Source: a virus
DNA length: 41,362 nucleotides
Virus record (IMG/VR): IMGVR_UViG_3300009159_000125
Location: 1-41,362 of that record
Direction: 5' to 3' (one strand)
Within the stretch, counting starts at the first letter, position 1. Each line of letters opens with the position of its first letter. Both the position numbers and the translations under genes were made by a program. Below the pieces are notes generated by a model that was not told where the DNA came from, searched no databases, and saw only the letters and a list, made by a program, of their open reading frames with translations. This document shows positions 15,971 to 22,823 of this stretch, in pieces.

Positions 15971-16600
15971 TTAAATCAATGGTTGTGGTGCTTCGGGCGG
16001 AGCCTTTTTGCCCCCAAACCCAGAAGTTATCGGTGCCGGTGCTGAGAAGTCTGCTCCTGGGGCAAAGTTACCCATTGCTCCGAATCCCCCTGTTGTGGCG
16101 CTAGACGCTGGCGCTCCAAATCCTGTACTGCTACCAAAGCCGCCTGGTGCTGCCGCTGTAGGTGCGCCTCCAAAGCTGCCTCCGCTAAAGCCTGCTGGTG
16201 CTGGTGAACCAAAGCCACCGGAGTTGCCGAAGCCTCCTGTTGCCGGTGGGCTAAATGTTGAAGGCCCGCTCGCAAATCCTGTTGCTGGTGTTTGTGCTCC
16301 GCCATTATTGGCTCCTCCTAGTTTTTCCTGTGTACGGCCATACGCGGCAATACCAAGAACGGCACCCATTGCAATATGGTACAACCCTGCACCTTGCAAC
16401 GTGATCGGTTGCCATTGTACATTAACTTGCCCCTTGCTTATGCTTTGTAATATCGACCATAATACAGGAAATATTACAAAGTCTGCAATGCAGGTAAGCA
16501 TATACGACCAACCCATCATTGGTCGCCATTTTGAGTTCATCCAGTCTTCTTTTTTCTTTTCACTGGCACTCATATCTTCATATTTTGTTGGTTCAGCCAC
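15971..16600 (-). CDS. Holin-like membrane protein with Gly-rich tail
   Basis: This 209-residue protein has an N-terminal soluble stretch, then SKWRPMMGWSYM leading into a membrane segment (about 30-52) and a second one (about 70-88). The W-R-P-x-x-G-W start of the first segment resembles the 3TM holin family (gene-transfer-agent/phage holins). Residues 96-209 are low complexity: repeats of GGFG, PAPAGF and GAPA. The tail is unlike ordinary holins. It lies two genes downstream of the GH19 endolysin, with spanins above it, so a pore-forming role in lysis is likely. An alternative is a virion membrane protein. Confidence 0.65.
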   Translation of the reverse strand: MAEPTKYEDMSASEKKKEDWMNSKWRPMMGWSYMLTCIADFVIFPVLWSILQSISKGQVNVQWQPITLQGAGLYHIAMGAVLGIAAYGRTQEKLGGANNGGAQTPATGFASGPSTFSPPATGGFGNSGGFGSPAPAGFSGGSFGGAPTAAAPGGFGSSTGFGAPASSATTGGFGAMGNFAPGADFSAPAPITSGFGGKKAPPEAPQPLI

Positions 16601-16623
16601 GTCTAGCTCCTTTATTGATTATT

Positions 16624-17163
16624 TTATATTGTTATCGGAATCCAAAGCCAAATGCCTTGACTCATCAGCAAGCCGCCTAGTGCGCTTACTGCAATGCTGG
16701 CCCAGAACATAGGCATACTAACTGCCAATATACTTGCGCTTAGTAGCACGATACCAAGTTGATAAGCAGTACCGGCAAATGTCATCCAGGGTGTGTGTTT
16801 CTTGGCTGCATCCCTGTCAGCTTCAATTTTCAATGCCTTGGCCATTAATTCTTTTTTACCTTCGCCTTTGGCAGGATCGCTTTCATAGCGGTCAATCTTG
16901 CTCTGTAGTATTTCTTTGCGCTTGGGATCTTTGGTATCCTCTAGCTGACCTTCGGCAATGCTTTGCTTGATACTCTTTGCTTGGTAAAAGTTCCAGGTAT
17001 CGTTGGCCTTGATAGTATTGGTCAATATGCTACTGCTAAATCCGTTGGCAATATAAGTATTCACAGCCAGCAGTAGTGCAATAACAGTGATAACCCAGCC
17101 TGCTTTGTCTTTAATTTGTGCTTCACGCTCACTGCGTGACAATGGTTTCTTTTCTTCTGCCAT
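16624..17163 (-). CDS. DUF4337-like membrane protein
   Basis: This 179-residue protein begins with a charged cytoplasmic stretch (MAEEKKPLSRSEREAQIKDK), one membrane helix (about 23-42), a long helical charged region with the family-like AKSIKQ (63-68), and two C-terminal hydrophobic segments (about 126-150 and 152-175). The order and spacing match the DUF4337 family, found in bacteria and phages and of unknown function. A GGAG site overlaps the end of the preceding short gene. Placed between endolysin and the holin-like gene, it may be a second membrane component of lysis. Confidence 0.7.
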   Translation of the reverse strand: MAEEKKPLSRSEREAQIKDKAGWVITVIALLLAVNTYIANGFSSSILTNTIKANDTWNFYQAKSIKQSIAEGQLEDTKDPKRKEILQSKIDRYESDPAKGEGKKELMAKALKIEADRDAAKKHTPWMTFAGTAYQLGIVLLSASILAVSMPMFWASIAVSALGGLLMSQGIWLWIPITI

Positions 17164-17199
17164 ATTATTTTGCTCCTTTTTTGTTTTAATTCTTTAATA

Positions 17200-17346
17200 T
17201 CAATTTGAAGATCGTACAGCCATTTTTTTAATCCATTTCTTAAATTTATAAAATTCAAATCTAATTCTATATACAGGATCGGCTAATCTCTTTTTGGTCT
17301 CTTCCTCAGAAAGACGAAGATTTTCTGCAATCTGAATTCTACTCAC
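17200..17346 (-). CDS. Short basic protein, possibly frameshifted at an A7 run
   Basis: A 48-residue frame starts with GTG at 17346, with GGAG six bases upstream and only one base after the endolysin stop. It ends with TGA at 17200. The sequence MSRIQIAENLRLSEEETKKR then DPVYRIRFEFYKFKKWIKK is basic and helical. After a run of seven A's (17223-17229) the observed frame ends in MAVRSSN. With six A's the frame would continue as WLYDLQIDIKELKQKRSK, which reads better and stays open into the next gene. The first 40 residues are probably real; the end is uncertain. Function unknown. Confidence 0.55.
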   Translation of the reverse strand: MSRIQIAENLRLSEEETKKRLADPVYRIRFEFYKFKKWIKKMAVRSSN

Positions 17347-17347
17347 A

Positions 17348-17971
17348 TTAAACTCCGAGTACGTGCAATGCGTGATTGTAATGCTTAATACGATCTTCTA
17401 ATCCAATAGTACCACCATTGATTCTTTTTGTCATTCCTAGTATGTCACCACGGTCGGCATAACTGTTTAAGTTGTTGCTTTCCCAGAACCAGCAGGCACT
17501 TTGTGCGGCGCCCTCAAATGTAGACAAATATTCGCTGGCTTCTTGGGGACTAATTTCTAAACTGTCAGCAAATGCTTGATAGTTAGACTTACCGGTTAAT
17601 TGTATCAACCCACGTCCGCAATAGCGATAACCATCGCCCGATTCTTCGGGGCCGTTGCCCATACGATTACCATATACTCGGTTCGCAATGGCTTCCTGTT
17701 TGTTTGGTAAATTTGCGTATTGATTAGCAATGTCATCGTTTGGAAAATACTTGCTAAACAACTTGCGTAAACTTGCCGCACGGTAATTTAAGTTTTCTTT
17801 AAGTACCATAAAGCCACCGCTTTCGTGGGCGCACTGTGCAACAAATGCCGCAATGCGTTCAGCAGTATTAATGTCATAGTCGGGCAATAATTGTGCCAAT
17901 GCTTCGTGCCAGTGTTCTACATAAGGATTCTTAGGTAAAAGCTGGCGTAGTTGATCTATTGTTAGTTCCAT
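17348..17971 (-). CDS. GH19-family endolysin
   Basis: This 207-residue single-domain protein belongs to glycoside hydrolase family 19 (chitinase/lysozyme type), used by many phages to cut the glycan strands of peptidoglycan. QCAHESGGF (47-54) holds the catalytic Glu50; NRVYGNRMGNG follows, and YCGRGLIQLTGKSNY (117-131) is the substrate-binding signature. ACWFWESNNLN (about 159-169) also fits the family. There is no signal peptide or SAR domain, so release needs a holin, for which 15971-16600 is the candidate. The gene lies between spanin genes and membrane proteins in the lysis cassette. The call is very secure. Confidence 0.93.
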   Translation of the reverse strand: MELTIDQLRQLLPKNPYVEHWHEALAQLLPDYDINTAERIAAFVAQCAHESGGFMVLKENLNYRAASLRKLFSKYFPNDDIANQYANLPNKQEAIANRVYGNRMGNGPEESGDGYRYCGRGLIQLTGKSNYQAFADSLEISPQEASEYLSTFEGAAQSACWFWESNNLNSYADRGDILGMTKRINGGTIGLEDRIKHYNHALHVLGV

Positions 17972-17980
17972 TTTGTTTCC

Positions 17981-18034
17981 TTATTTTGTGTGCTTATGAC
18001 CACAAACTGGACATTCGTTGTTATTGTTGTACAT
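17981..18034 (-). CDS. 17-residue zinc-knuckle microprotein
   Basis: A tiny frame, MYNNNNECPVCGHKHTK, starts with ATG at 18034 and ends with TAA at 17981. A strong AGGAG site (18040-18044) lies 5 bases upstream. It occupies almost all of the gap between the o-spanin gene and the endolysin gene. C-P-V-C-G-H-K-H could bind one zinc ion. It is too short for standard gene calling. The good ribosome binding site and meaningful motif support it; the short length is the main doubt. Function unknown. Confidence 0.5.
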   Translation of the reverse strand: MYNNNNECPVCGHKHTK

Positions 18035-18048
18035 ACTTTCTCCTTATA

Positions 18049-18315
18049 TTATTTGTCAAAGTTTTCTTTTTGTTTTTTGTACCATACGATCCAGTCGTTG
18101 ACTTTATCTCTGCACAAATGATACTCTTTATAATTGTCTGCCACCACTGAGATCAGATCGGTAAGTTTGTCTGTGTCAACTTTTGCCTCTCTGAGAGCTG
18201 GACAAGACTCTAGTAATTCTTTACTGGTTACATCTGGAAATTTCTGTTTGATAGGAACAGGAGTAGAACACCCCACTAAAGAAAACACGACGATCAACGA
18301 CAGGGCTACCTTCAT
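18049..18315 (-). CDS. Outer-membrane spanin lipoprotein (Rz1-like)
   Basis: This 88-residue lipoprotein has a signal peptide and lipobox LVGC (13-16), so it is lipidated at Cys16 and has Ser at +2, which favours outer-membrane sorting. The periplasmic part contains KFPDVTSKELLESCPALRE and NYKEYHLCRDKVNDWIVWYK, matching the Rz1-like o-spanin type seen in T4-like phages. It overlaps the i-spanin stop by 4 bases. With that partner it would fuse inner and outer membranes at the last step of lysis, which implies a Gram-negative host. The pairing with 18312-18773 is inferred from order and overlap. Confidence 0.8.
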   Translation of the reverse strand: MKVALSLIVVFSLVGCSTPVPIKQKFPDVTSKELLESCPALREAKVDTDKLTDLISVVADNYKEYHLCRDKVNDWIVWYKKQKENFDK

Positions 18316-18773
18316 TTCTTGGGTTCTCCTCTGGCGGCATCATTGACAATTTGCACAGCGTCGGGATTGACTCGACACTCGGCATTGATTACTTTTTCTT
18401 TTTCAACTATGCGTTCCTGAACAGTAATAGCATACTCGGTTCTTGTCTTTTGTTTTTTCTTACGCTCGGTGTCTAGGTCTTTATTAATCTTGTCTGCACG
18501 TTGATTAGCTTCTTCAACTTCTTTTTGTGCTTCGGCGACTTTTTCACGCCACAACATTTCTGTAGTGTAGCCACCTTTGAAATAAACACCGGCAACAAAA
18601 ATTACCAAGCTGGCAATTTGTGCAACGTGGTAGTATTTGGCTAAAGGTGGAAAGTATCGCAGTATGCGATTGATGACAAAGAAACTAAAAAAGCAACCGA
18701 CTGCACCAATTATGAGTACAGTGTTAACAATGAATTCTAGGAATGCGTCTGGTAGTAAATGTAGTAACCACAT
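18312..18773 (-). CDS. Inner-membrane spanin-like protein (Rz-like)
   Basis: This 153-residue protein has two N-terminal hydrophobic segments (about 13-37 and 48-66), followed by a long charged coiled coil (about 72-125: KVAEAQKEVEEANQRADKIN). It ends with a short tail containing one Cys. Membrane anchor plus periplasmic coiled coil is the i-spanin plan, although classic Rz has one anchor. The gene overlaps the lipoprotein gene by 4 bases, the usual Rz/Rz1 arrangement. It is probably the inner-membrane half of the spanin pair; confidence comes mainly from architecture and partner. Confidence 0.72.
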   Translation of the reverse strand: MWLLHLLPDAFLEFIVNTVLIIGAVGCFFSFFVINRILRYFPPLAKYYHVAQIASLVIFVAGVYFKGGYTTEMLWREKVAEAQKEVEEANQRADKINKDLDTERKKKQKTRTEYAITVQERIVEKEKVINAECRVNPDAVQIVNDAARGEPKK

Positions 18774-18781
18774 AACCGCTC

Positions 18782-19429
18782 CTATCGTAGTCCGGCTGCG
18801 ACCCTTATGCTTTCAGTAAAATCATTATCTGGTGCCTTGTCCTTGATTTTTACTCCAGCAGCGGCCTTTAATTGGTTCAGTGCATCTTTGTCTTTGCCAA
18901 CAAGCCTGATATAGTCTATAGGGCTTGTTGGGATGCACCGTCGAAGGCTTTCTTCGGTTGCTTCGTGTACTTCAGATTTCTTGTGGTATTTAATTCGCCA
19001 AGAGGATAGTTTATTATCTGTTAATTCTTGTAAATCGGTTAACAGTTCAATGATATCTTCAACAGCAGCCGGTGTGCGCTCAATCTCTAAGAATACAACA
19101 TAGTCACCGTCGTCCATTTCACCGGCACTGGTGTCGGCGTCAATGGCCCAGTCATACCCTTTTTCGATAAAGTTAACAAGGTCTGTTGCAGGATCTTTGC
19201 CACCTACTTTAAAGCTAACAACGATGATATCTTCATCGTTGCCCATTTTGCTTTTGTATTCGTCGATGTGAAGCTCATCGTGAACTAGACGAGCCAAATC
19301 GCCGGCTTCTAAACCTTCATAGATTTTAGATGGCTGGTGGTTGCCCAGCCGGTGCAGGGGCCGGTCCAGGCGCACCCAGCGGTTGTTGCTCTTGTCCATT
19401 TTGACCTTCTTTTGTTTTATATACATCAT
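18782..19429 (-). CDS. Unknown T4-like phage protein, start uncertain
   Basis: The open frame allows up to 215 residues, but the first 30 or so (to about base 19330) overlap the upstream gene and read as basic low-quality sequence. The coherent protein begins near SKIYEGLEAGDLARLVHDEL and continues KMGNDEDIIVVSFKVGGKDP, FIEKGYDWAIDAD and DDGDYVVFLEIERTP, an alpha/beta protein. There is no ATG at that point. The real start may be a rare codon such as ATC near 19324, one of the upstream ATGs (19429, 19399), or a +1 frameshift from the upstream gene. I recall similar proteins in marine T4-like phages, without a known role. Confidence 0.7.
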   Translation of the reverse strand: MMYIKQKKVKMDKSNNRWVRLDRPLHRLGNHQPSKIYEGLEAGDLARLVHDELHIDEYKSKMGNDEDIIVVSFKVGGKDPATDLVNFIEKGYDWAIDADTSAGEMDDGDYVVFLEIERTPAAVEDIIELLTDLQELTDNKLSSWRIKYHKKSEVHEATEESLRRCIPTSPIDYIRLVGKDKDALNQLKAAAGVKIKDKAPDNDFTESIRVAAGLR

Positions 19430-19910
19430 CGTCCATACCAGTTTCGTAGGCTGATTCGATGTCTTCGATATCTAGTTTTTCGTTTTCTAACTCAACGCTA
19501 CCTTGGTGGATTTCACGCATCAGTTTCTTTGGCATAGTAATTTCAACTAGCCATATAGGAGCGTGTGCCATCCTGGGCATTTTAGTGCCAGGCTTAAAAT
19601 CGTCGGGTGTTTTGACTTTCAATGGATAAGCCAATCTATCTTTTTTGTAGCGTACTCTACAGCCATAGTCTAATAGCTTTTCTCCGCCACGTGGATCGGG
19701 CATTAGTTTGTAAGGCCACATAAATGTGCAGGTCACAAAGTACTTTTCGTAGATTGGACCCTCGACTAGTTCGCCTTTTTTCCAATTGGCAAACACATAG
19801 ACATCTAGTTCGTCAACAACACGCTCAAAGTCCATCAGACTCGTAAGAGCACTATCTGTCATATAGATATCTTTGGTATTTTCAATTATATCGTGTAAGT
19901 TAGCTGCCAT
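19326..19910 (-). CDS. Unknown virion-type protein, late-promoted
   Basis: This 194-residue protein has an alpha/beta core (ERVVDELDVYVFANWKKGEL; YFVTCTFMWPYKLMPDPRGG) and a C-terminal disordered Gly/Pro/Gln tail (APGPAPAPAGQPPAI). A late promoter motif CATAAATA lies at 19933-19940, about 23 bases before the ATG. No ribosome binding site is seen in the leader. It is the first gene transcribed leftward from the divergent phoH region. I do not recognise the family. Proteins like this occur in T4-like marine phages and are probably structural or morphogenetic. Confidence 0.68.
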   Translation of the reverse strand: MAANLHDIIENTKDIYMTDSALTSLMDFERVVDELDVYVFANWKKGELVEGPIYEKYFVTCTFMWPYKLMPDPRGGEKLLDYGCRVRYKKDRLAYPLKVKTPDDFKPGTKMPRMAHAPIWLVEITMPKKLMREIHQGSVELENEKLDIEDIESAYETGMDDDVYKTKEGQNGQEQQPLGAPGPAPAPAGQPPAI

Positions 19911-19932
19911 TTAATTTTCGCATTATTTAACT

Positions 19933-19940
19933 TATTTATG
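19933..19940 (-). promoter_or_regulatory. T4-type late promoter motif
   Basis: CATAAATA on the minus strand (7 of 8 to the T4 late consensus), 22 bases before the ATG at 19910. It sits next to the inverted repeat at 19950-19982. Confidence 0.6.
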
Positions 19941-19949
19941 GCAAAAGAA

Positions 19950-19982
19950 ATGGACAGCGACCATTGAAGTTCTGCTGTCCAT
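19950..19982. promoter_or_regulatory. 9-base inverted repeat in the divergent phoH region
   Basis: Perfect arms ATGGACAGC (19950-19958) and GCTGTCCAT (19974-19982) around 15 bases. It lies directly upstream of the late promoter motif for the leftward gene and upstream of phoH. It may be an operator for divergent control or a hairpin that stops read-through. No U-tract follows on either strand. Confidence 0.5.
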
Positions 19983-20025
19983 AGCCTAATACTTATGATT
20001 AATTCTAACACTTTATCTACCAGTA

Positions 20026-20052
20026 TATACTATTGTCCCTGGACTTTAAATA
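20026..20052 (+). promoter_or_regulatory. Candidate phoH promoter elements
   Basis: A -10-like TATACT lies at 20026-20031, with no convincing -35 box 17 bases upstream. A late-like TTTAAATA (7 of 8 to TATAAATA) lies at 20045-20052. Either could drive phoH; I cannot choose between them. Confidence 0.3.
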
Positions 20053-20056
20053 GTTG

Positions 20057-20090
20057 TGTGGGAGGGTTCGTCCGACGAACCTAGACCACA
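20057..20090 (+). promoter_or_regulatory. Leader hairpin upstream of phoH
   Basis: An extended hairpin: TGTGG/CCACA outer stem, a small internal loop, then GGTTCG/CGAACC around TCCGA. It ends 8 bases before the AGGAGG ribosome binding site, so it could modulate phoH translation or mRNA stability. It is GC-rich for this region. Confidence 0.45.
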
Positions 20091-20098
20091 TTTACACT

Positions 20099-20104
20099 AG
20101 GAGG
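20099..20104 (+). promoter_or_regulatory. Ribosome binding site of phoH
   Basis: AGGAGG, 5 bases before the TTG at 20110. It supports the TTG start rather than the internal ATG at 20146. Confidence 0.7.
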
Positions 20105-20109
20105 CACTT

Positions 20110-20847
20110 TTGTCAAAACGTAGAAACAGAGCTTACGCTCAACAAATGGAAGTTAGTGATAGTAATACAATTAGCTTTAATTCTTATTCCCAGTACAAGA
20201 AAGCAGTCAATTTAATCCCCAAGAGCTTAAAACAAGAAGAGTACATAAATCTATTAACAGATCCTAATCGTACTATTGTATTTGCCACGGGACCAGCTGG
20301 CACAGGTAAAACTATGTTGGCAGTAATGGCGGCTGTACGTGCCTACAAGGCCGGTGAAGTTAACAGAATTGTGATTACTAGACCAGCTGTTGGCGTAGAC
20401 GATGAAAAACACGGGTTTTTACCCGGGGATTTAAATGCTAAAATGGAACCGTGGACTAGACCCATAATGGACGTCATTATGGAATATTACAGTCCCAAAG
20501 ATGTAGCCCGTATGTTAGATGAACAAGCAATTGAGATCTCTCCACTAGCATATATGCGAGGTAGAACATTTAAACAATCGTGGATCATTGCTGACGAAAT
20601 GCAGAATGCCACACCAAACCAAATGAAAATGTTACTGACTCGTTTAGGCGATGGTTCCAGGATGGTAGTGACAGGGGACACCCGTCAAGCCGATAGGAAT
20701 GAAGCGGACAACGGCCTGCTAAACTTCCAACGTCTAGTAGACAACTACAAACGTTGCCAGTATGTAGCAGGGGTAGAGTTCTCTGGCAAAGACATCCACA
20801 GGCATCCTGCTGTTGTGGAAGTGCTAAAAATTTACGGGGAGATCTAA
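20110..20847 (+). CDS. phoH: PhoH-like P-loop ATPase
   Basis: This 245-residue protein is the only plus-strand gene in the window. Walker A is GPAGTGKT (61-68), followed by ITRPAVGVDDEKHGFLPGD (89-107), a PhoH hallmark. Walker B is WIIADEMQN (158-166), then LTRLGDGSRMVVTGDTRQ. The length fits the family's ATPase domain. It starts with TTG at 20110 after a good AGGAGG. PhoH is a very common auxiliary gene of marine phages; its biochemical role (RNA helicase/nuclease-linked ATPase) in infection is unsettled, and I see no Pho box. Its stop overlaps that of the facing HAD gene by 3 bases, with no terminator between. Confidence 0.95.
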   Translation: MSKRRNRAYAQQMEVSDSNTISFNSYSQYKKAVNLIPKSLKQEEYINLLTDPNRTIVFATGPAGTGKTMLAVMAAVRAYKAGEVNRIVITRPAVGVDDEKHGFLPGDLNAKMEPWTRPIMDVIMEYYSPKDVARMLDEQAIEISPLAYMRGRTFKQSWIIADEMQNATPNQMKMLLTRLGDGSRMVVTGDTRQADRNEADNGLLNFQRLVDNYKRCQYVAGVEFSGKDIHRHPAVVEVLKIYGEI

Positions 20848-21428
20848 CCTACGATAAGAGAATAAATTTCTTTCCAGTTTTTTACAACGGGAATATCCTT
20901 ATGGTAATGCCACATATTATGTCCGTGTTCCATAAGGATAGCTCTTAAGCCTAGATTGTGTCCGACCAGGGCATTCTCTGGTTTGTCTTCGACCCACCAG
21001 TATCCAGTACTTTCGTAGGGTTCGAGTGCTTTGTTCTTGTCTGCGCCAGTATCCAGACAAACGACTTTTTCAAATGCTGTTTCTCCAAACAGTTTTTTTA
21101 AGTTCATCTCTCTTAATTTTCCGGCAGCCGGATCTAAACTCAAACTAGTAATGCAATGAAACACATATCCGTGTTCTTCGTGCAGTCGTTTAACATAGTA
21201 CATAGCATCACGCAATGGCGGCAAAAATCCAATTGCGGCACTCTCATTGAAAATTTTAATTAATTTTTTTCCTTGGTCTGCATCAATACCGTAACGTTTA
21301 CCAATGTCGTATTCGATTTCTGTGCCGGCAATTTTTTTAAAGCCGTGTGTCTCCATCCAGACTGCAAAGGCGTATTCCCAATTAAGTAATACTCCGTCGG
21401 CATCTACTAGAATAATATTATTCTTCAT
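20844..21428 (-). CDS. HAD-superfamily phosphatase (5'-nucleotidase-like)
   Basis: This 194-residue protein has the HAD motifs: ILVDADGV (6-13, nucleophile Asp9 and acid Asp11), CITSLS (92-97) as motif II, Lys131 or Lys133 as motif III candidate, and WVEDKPENA (145-153) for magnesium binding. A small helical cap lies between. The layout is like 5'(3')-deoxyribonucleotidases (NT5C type), which dephosphorylate nucleoside monophosphates, so it may tune nucleotide pools with the MazG-like enzyme. The substrate is inferred. It overlaps the upstream gene by 11 bases and converges on phoH. Confidence 0.8.
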   Translation of the reverse strand: MKNNIILVDADGVLLNWEYAFAVWMETHGFKKIAGTEIEYDIGKRYGIDADQGKKLIKIFNESAAIGFLPPLRDAMYYVKRLHEEHGYVFHCITSLSLDPAAGKLREMNLKKLFGETAFEKVVCLDTGADKNKALEPYESTGYWWVEDKPENALVGHNLGLRAILMEHGHNMWHYHKDIPVVKNWKEIYSLIVG

Positions 21429-21882
21429 CTTTATGTTCCTTGGTTAGTTCGCATACCATCAAAAAATGATCGTATGCTAGTTTTACTGCTTGATTTGTTA
21501 GTAGCTTTTCTGCTTCGGTGGACATTGCCTTAATGCCCGCTTCGGCAATTTCACGAGCACTGGGAATTTCAATGTAATAACGATCGTTGCCAAACGCTTT
21601 GGCCAACGCTTCCCAGGCCTTCTTTTGTTTTAGAGTAATAGGTCTATTGTGTGGCCGCATTTCGCTGGCCTTAACCACTGCTGAACTAATAGCATCCTCG
21701 GCAACTCGACCAGCGGCAATCATCGGAGCATAGGCTGGATCAATGTTAAACCTACGACTACTCCCGCCGGGGTAAACCATCACAAGATGATTGCCCTTAT
21801 GAAAACTATCCATCCAGTCCCCATCGTATTCTGCCACCGGCTTGTATCTACGCCCAACTTTTTCGTAATAAATCTTTTTCAT
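21418..21882 (-). CDS. Unknown T4-like phage protein
   Basis: This 154-residue protein starts MKKIYYEKVGRRYKPVAEYD and carries GNHLVMVYPGGSSRRFNIDP, a beta-hairpin-like section. A helical half follows (ITLKQKKAWEALAKAFGNDR; AVKLAYDHFLMVCEL). It has no catalytic motif or membrane segment. It overlaps both neighbours by a few bases (4 bases upstream, 11 downstream), so it is part of one operon with the HAD phosphatase. I have an impression of similar proteins in marine T4-like phages but no function. Confidence 0.68.
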   Translation of the reverse strand: MKKIYYEKVGRRYKPVAEYDGDWMDSFHKGNHLVMVYPGGSSRRFNIDPAYAPMIAAGRVAEDAISSAVVKASEMRPHNRPITLKQKKAWEALAKAFGNDRYYIEIPSAREIAEAGIKAMSTEAEKLLTNQAVKLAYDHFLMVCELTKEHKDEE

Positions 21883-22124
21883 TTTGTATGCTTTAACAAA
21901 TAGAATGTAACATCTGCGCTGTCAAGTTTAACAACATCGTCTGGGTACTTATTGGTACCCCTGGCCCAAAAACCTGTGCTACCGACTTTTTGTACTTTAA
22001 TCATTTTAGGATTAAGTTTAATAACAGTGCCAATAGATAAACTATTTTGTTCGGGGTAGGCCACACAATCACCTTCGTCAAGTTGACGGCCCATTTTATC
22101 GTAGTGTGTAACTGCTTGGGTCAT
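21879..22124 (-). CDS. Small SH3/KOW-like protein
   Basis: I place the start at ATG 22124, where ATGA overlaps the upstream stop; an ATG three codons earlier (22133) is also possible. The protein of 81 residues contains GRQLDEGDCVAYPEQNSL, IGTVIKLNPKMIKVQKV and KYPDDVVKLDSADVTFYLL. This looks like a small beta-barrel of the SH3 or KOW type, often used to bind nucleic acid or protein. It overlaps the following gene by 4 bases. Function unknown. Confidence 0.65.
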   Translation of the reverse strand: MTQAVTHYDKMGRQLDEGDCVAYPEQNSLSIGTVIKLNPKMIKVQKVGSTGFWARGTNKYPDDVVKLDSADVTFYLLKHTK

Positions 22125-22414
22125 ATGTAACAATCTATTTTGGTCCCGACATAATATTGATACCTATAATTGGCATAATCGTCTTTACGCACAATATTTT
22201 CATATCTATGTATTTGCTCAATTGAATCTTTTAGTTCGATGATCTTTTCAATTCTACGTCGTTCTTGAAGATCTTTTAACTTTAGATCGTAATAGTCTTT
22301 CCACTGGTTAATCCAGATACGTTGTAGCTCTTCGTTGCGTTCTGCCCGACGATTAAATTTTACAGTATAATCCATTAAAGGATGCGGTGATGCCACTGTG
22401 GCACTAATTCCCAT
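22121..22414 (-). CDS. Small basic helical protein, unknown
   Basis: This 97-residue protein is dominated by one long charged helix (FNRRAERNEELQRIWINQWK then LKDLQERRRIEKIIELKD), ending with aromatic residues (YANYRYQYYVGTKIDCYI). It could be a coiled coil. The stop overlaps the start of the next gene (ATGA), which indicates coupling. It lies 15 bases after the stop of the L7/L12-like gene. No family is recognised. Confidence 0.65.
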   Translation of the reverse strand: MGISATVASPHPLMDYTVKFNRRAERNEELQRIWINQWKDYYDLKLKDLQERRRIEKIIELKDSIEQIHRYENIVRKDDYANYRYQYYVGTKIDCYI

Positions 22415-22429
22415 TATCGTCTCCGTTGC

Positions 22430-22822
22430 TTAATATGTAAATGCGCCCAGACTTGCAAGTTCTTTTTCACAATTATCTCGGTACTTGGGCTCGACGTGCA
22501 ATTCGATATCCTTACCGGCTTCTAATAGATCTAATAGATCTTTTGCTTCCTTGAGTCCCAAACGCCGAGTATCCAACATTCTAAATGCCTTGATCAGTGA
22601 TACTTTGTTGCTTCCGGTCTTAAAACCCCTAATGGCAACACGGTCGGTATACTGACCGGTGATCATAGCAAAAAACATTTCGCCTTTAACATCGGGATCT
22701 AGTACTACTGCAATCTGTTCCCACAGTTCTATACCTTTTTCAGGACCATAGGCTTCTGTGATTTTGCGTACAAATTGTATGCCTGCACTGATTATTGTGG
22801 ATTTGTGGTCCGATGGTATCAT
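22430..22822 (-). CDS. Protein with ribosomal L7/L12 C-terminal-like domain
   Basis: I choose the ATG at 22822 because the upstream 52-residue gene ends at 22824; a longer frame to 22879 would run through it. The 130-residue protein has a helical N-terminal half (STIISAGIQFVRKITEAYGP). The C-terminal part (about 62-130) contains VSLIKAFRMLDTRRLGLKEAKDLL..., whose LGLKEAKDL core matches the C-terminal domain of ribosomal protein L7/L12, the part that recruits translation factors. It may mimic that domain to influence host translation, or simply share the fold. Confidence 0.65.
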   Translation of the reverse strand: MIPSDHKSTIISAGIQFVRKITEAYGPEKGIELWEQIAVVLDPDVKGEMFFAMITGQYTDRVAIRGFKTGSNKVSLIKAFRMLDTRRLGLKEAKDLLDLLEAGKDIELHVEPKYRDNCEKELASLGAFTY

Positions 22823-22823
22823 A

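Noticed and set aside
16008-16712. A plus-strand Pro/Gly-rich frame opposite the holin-like gene
   Set aside because: It is the antisense of the Gly/Pro tail and crosses two real minus-strand genes.
17061-17258. A separate 65-residue gene
   Set aside because: Its last 100 bases read over the DUF4337-like gene. Its first part is better explained as the alternative frame of the short gene after an A-run error.
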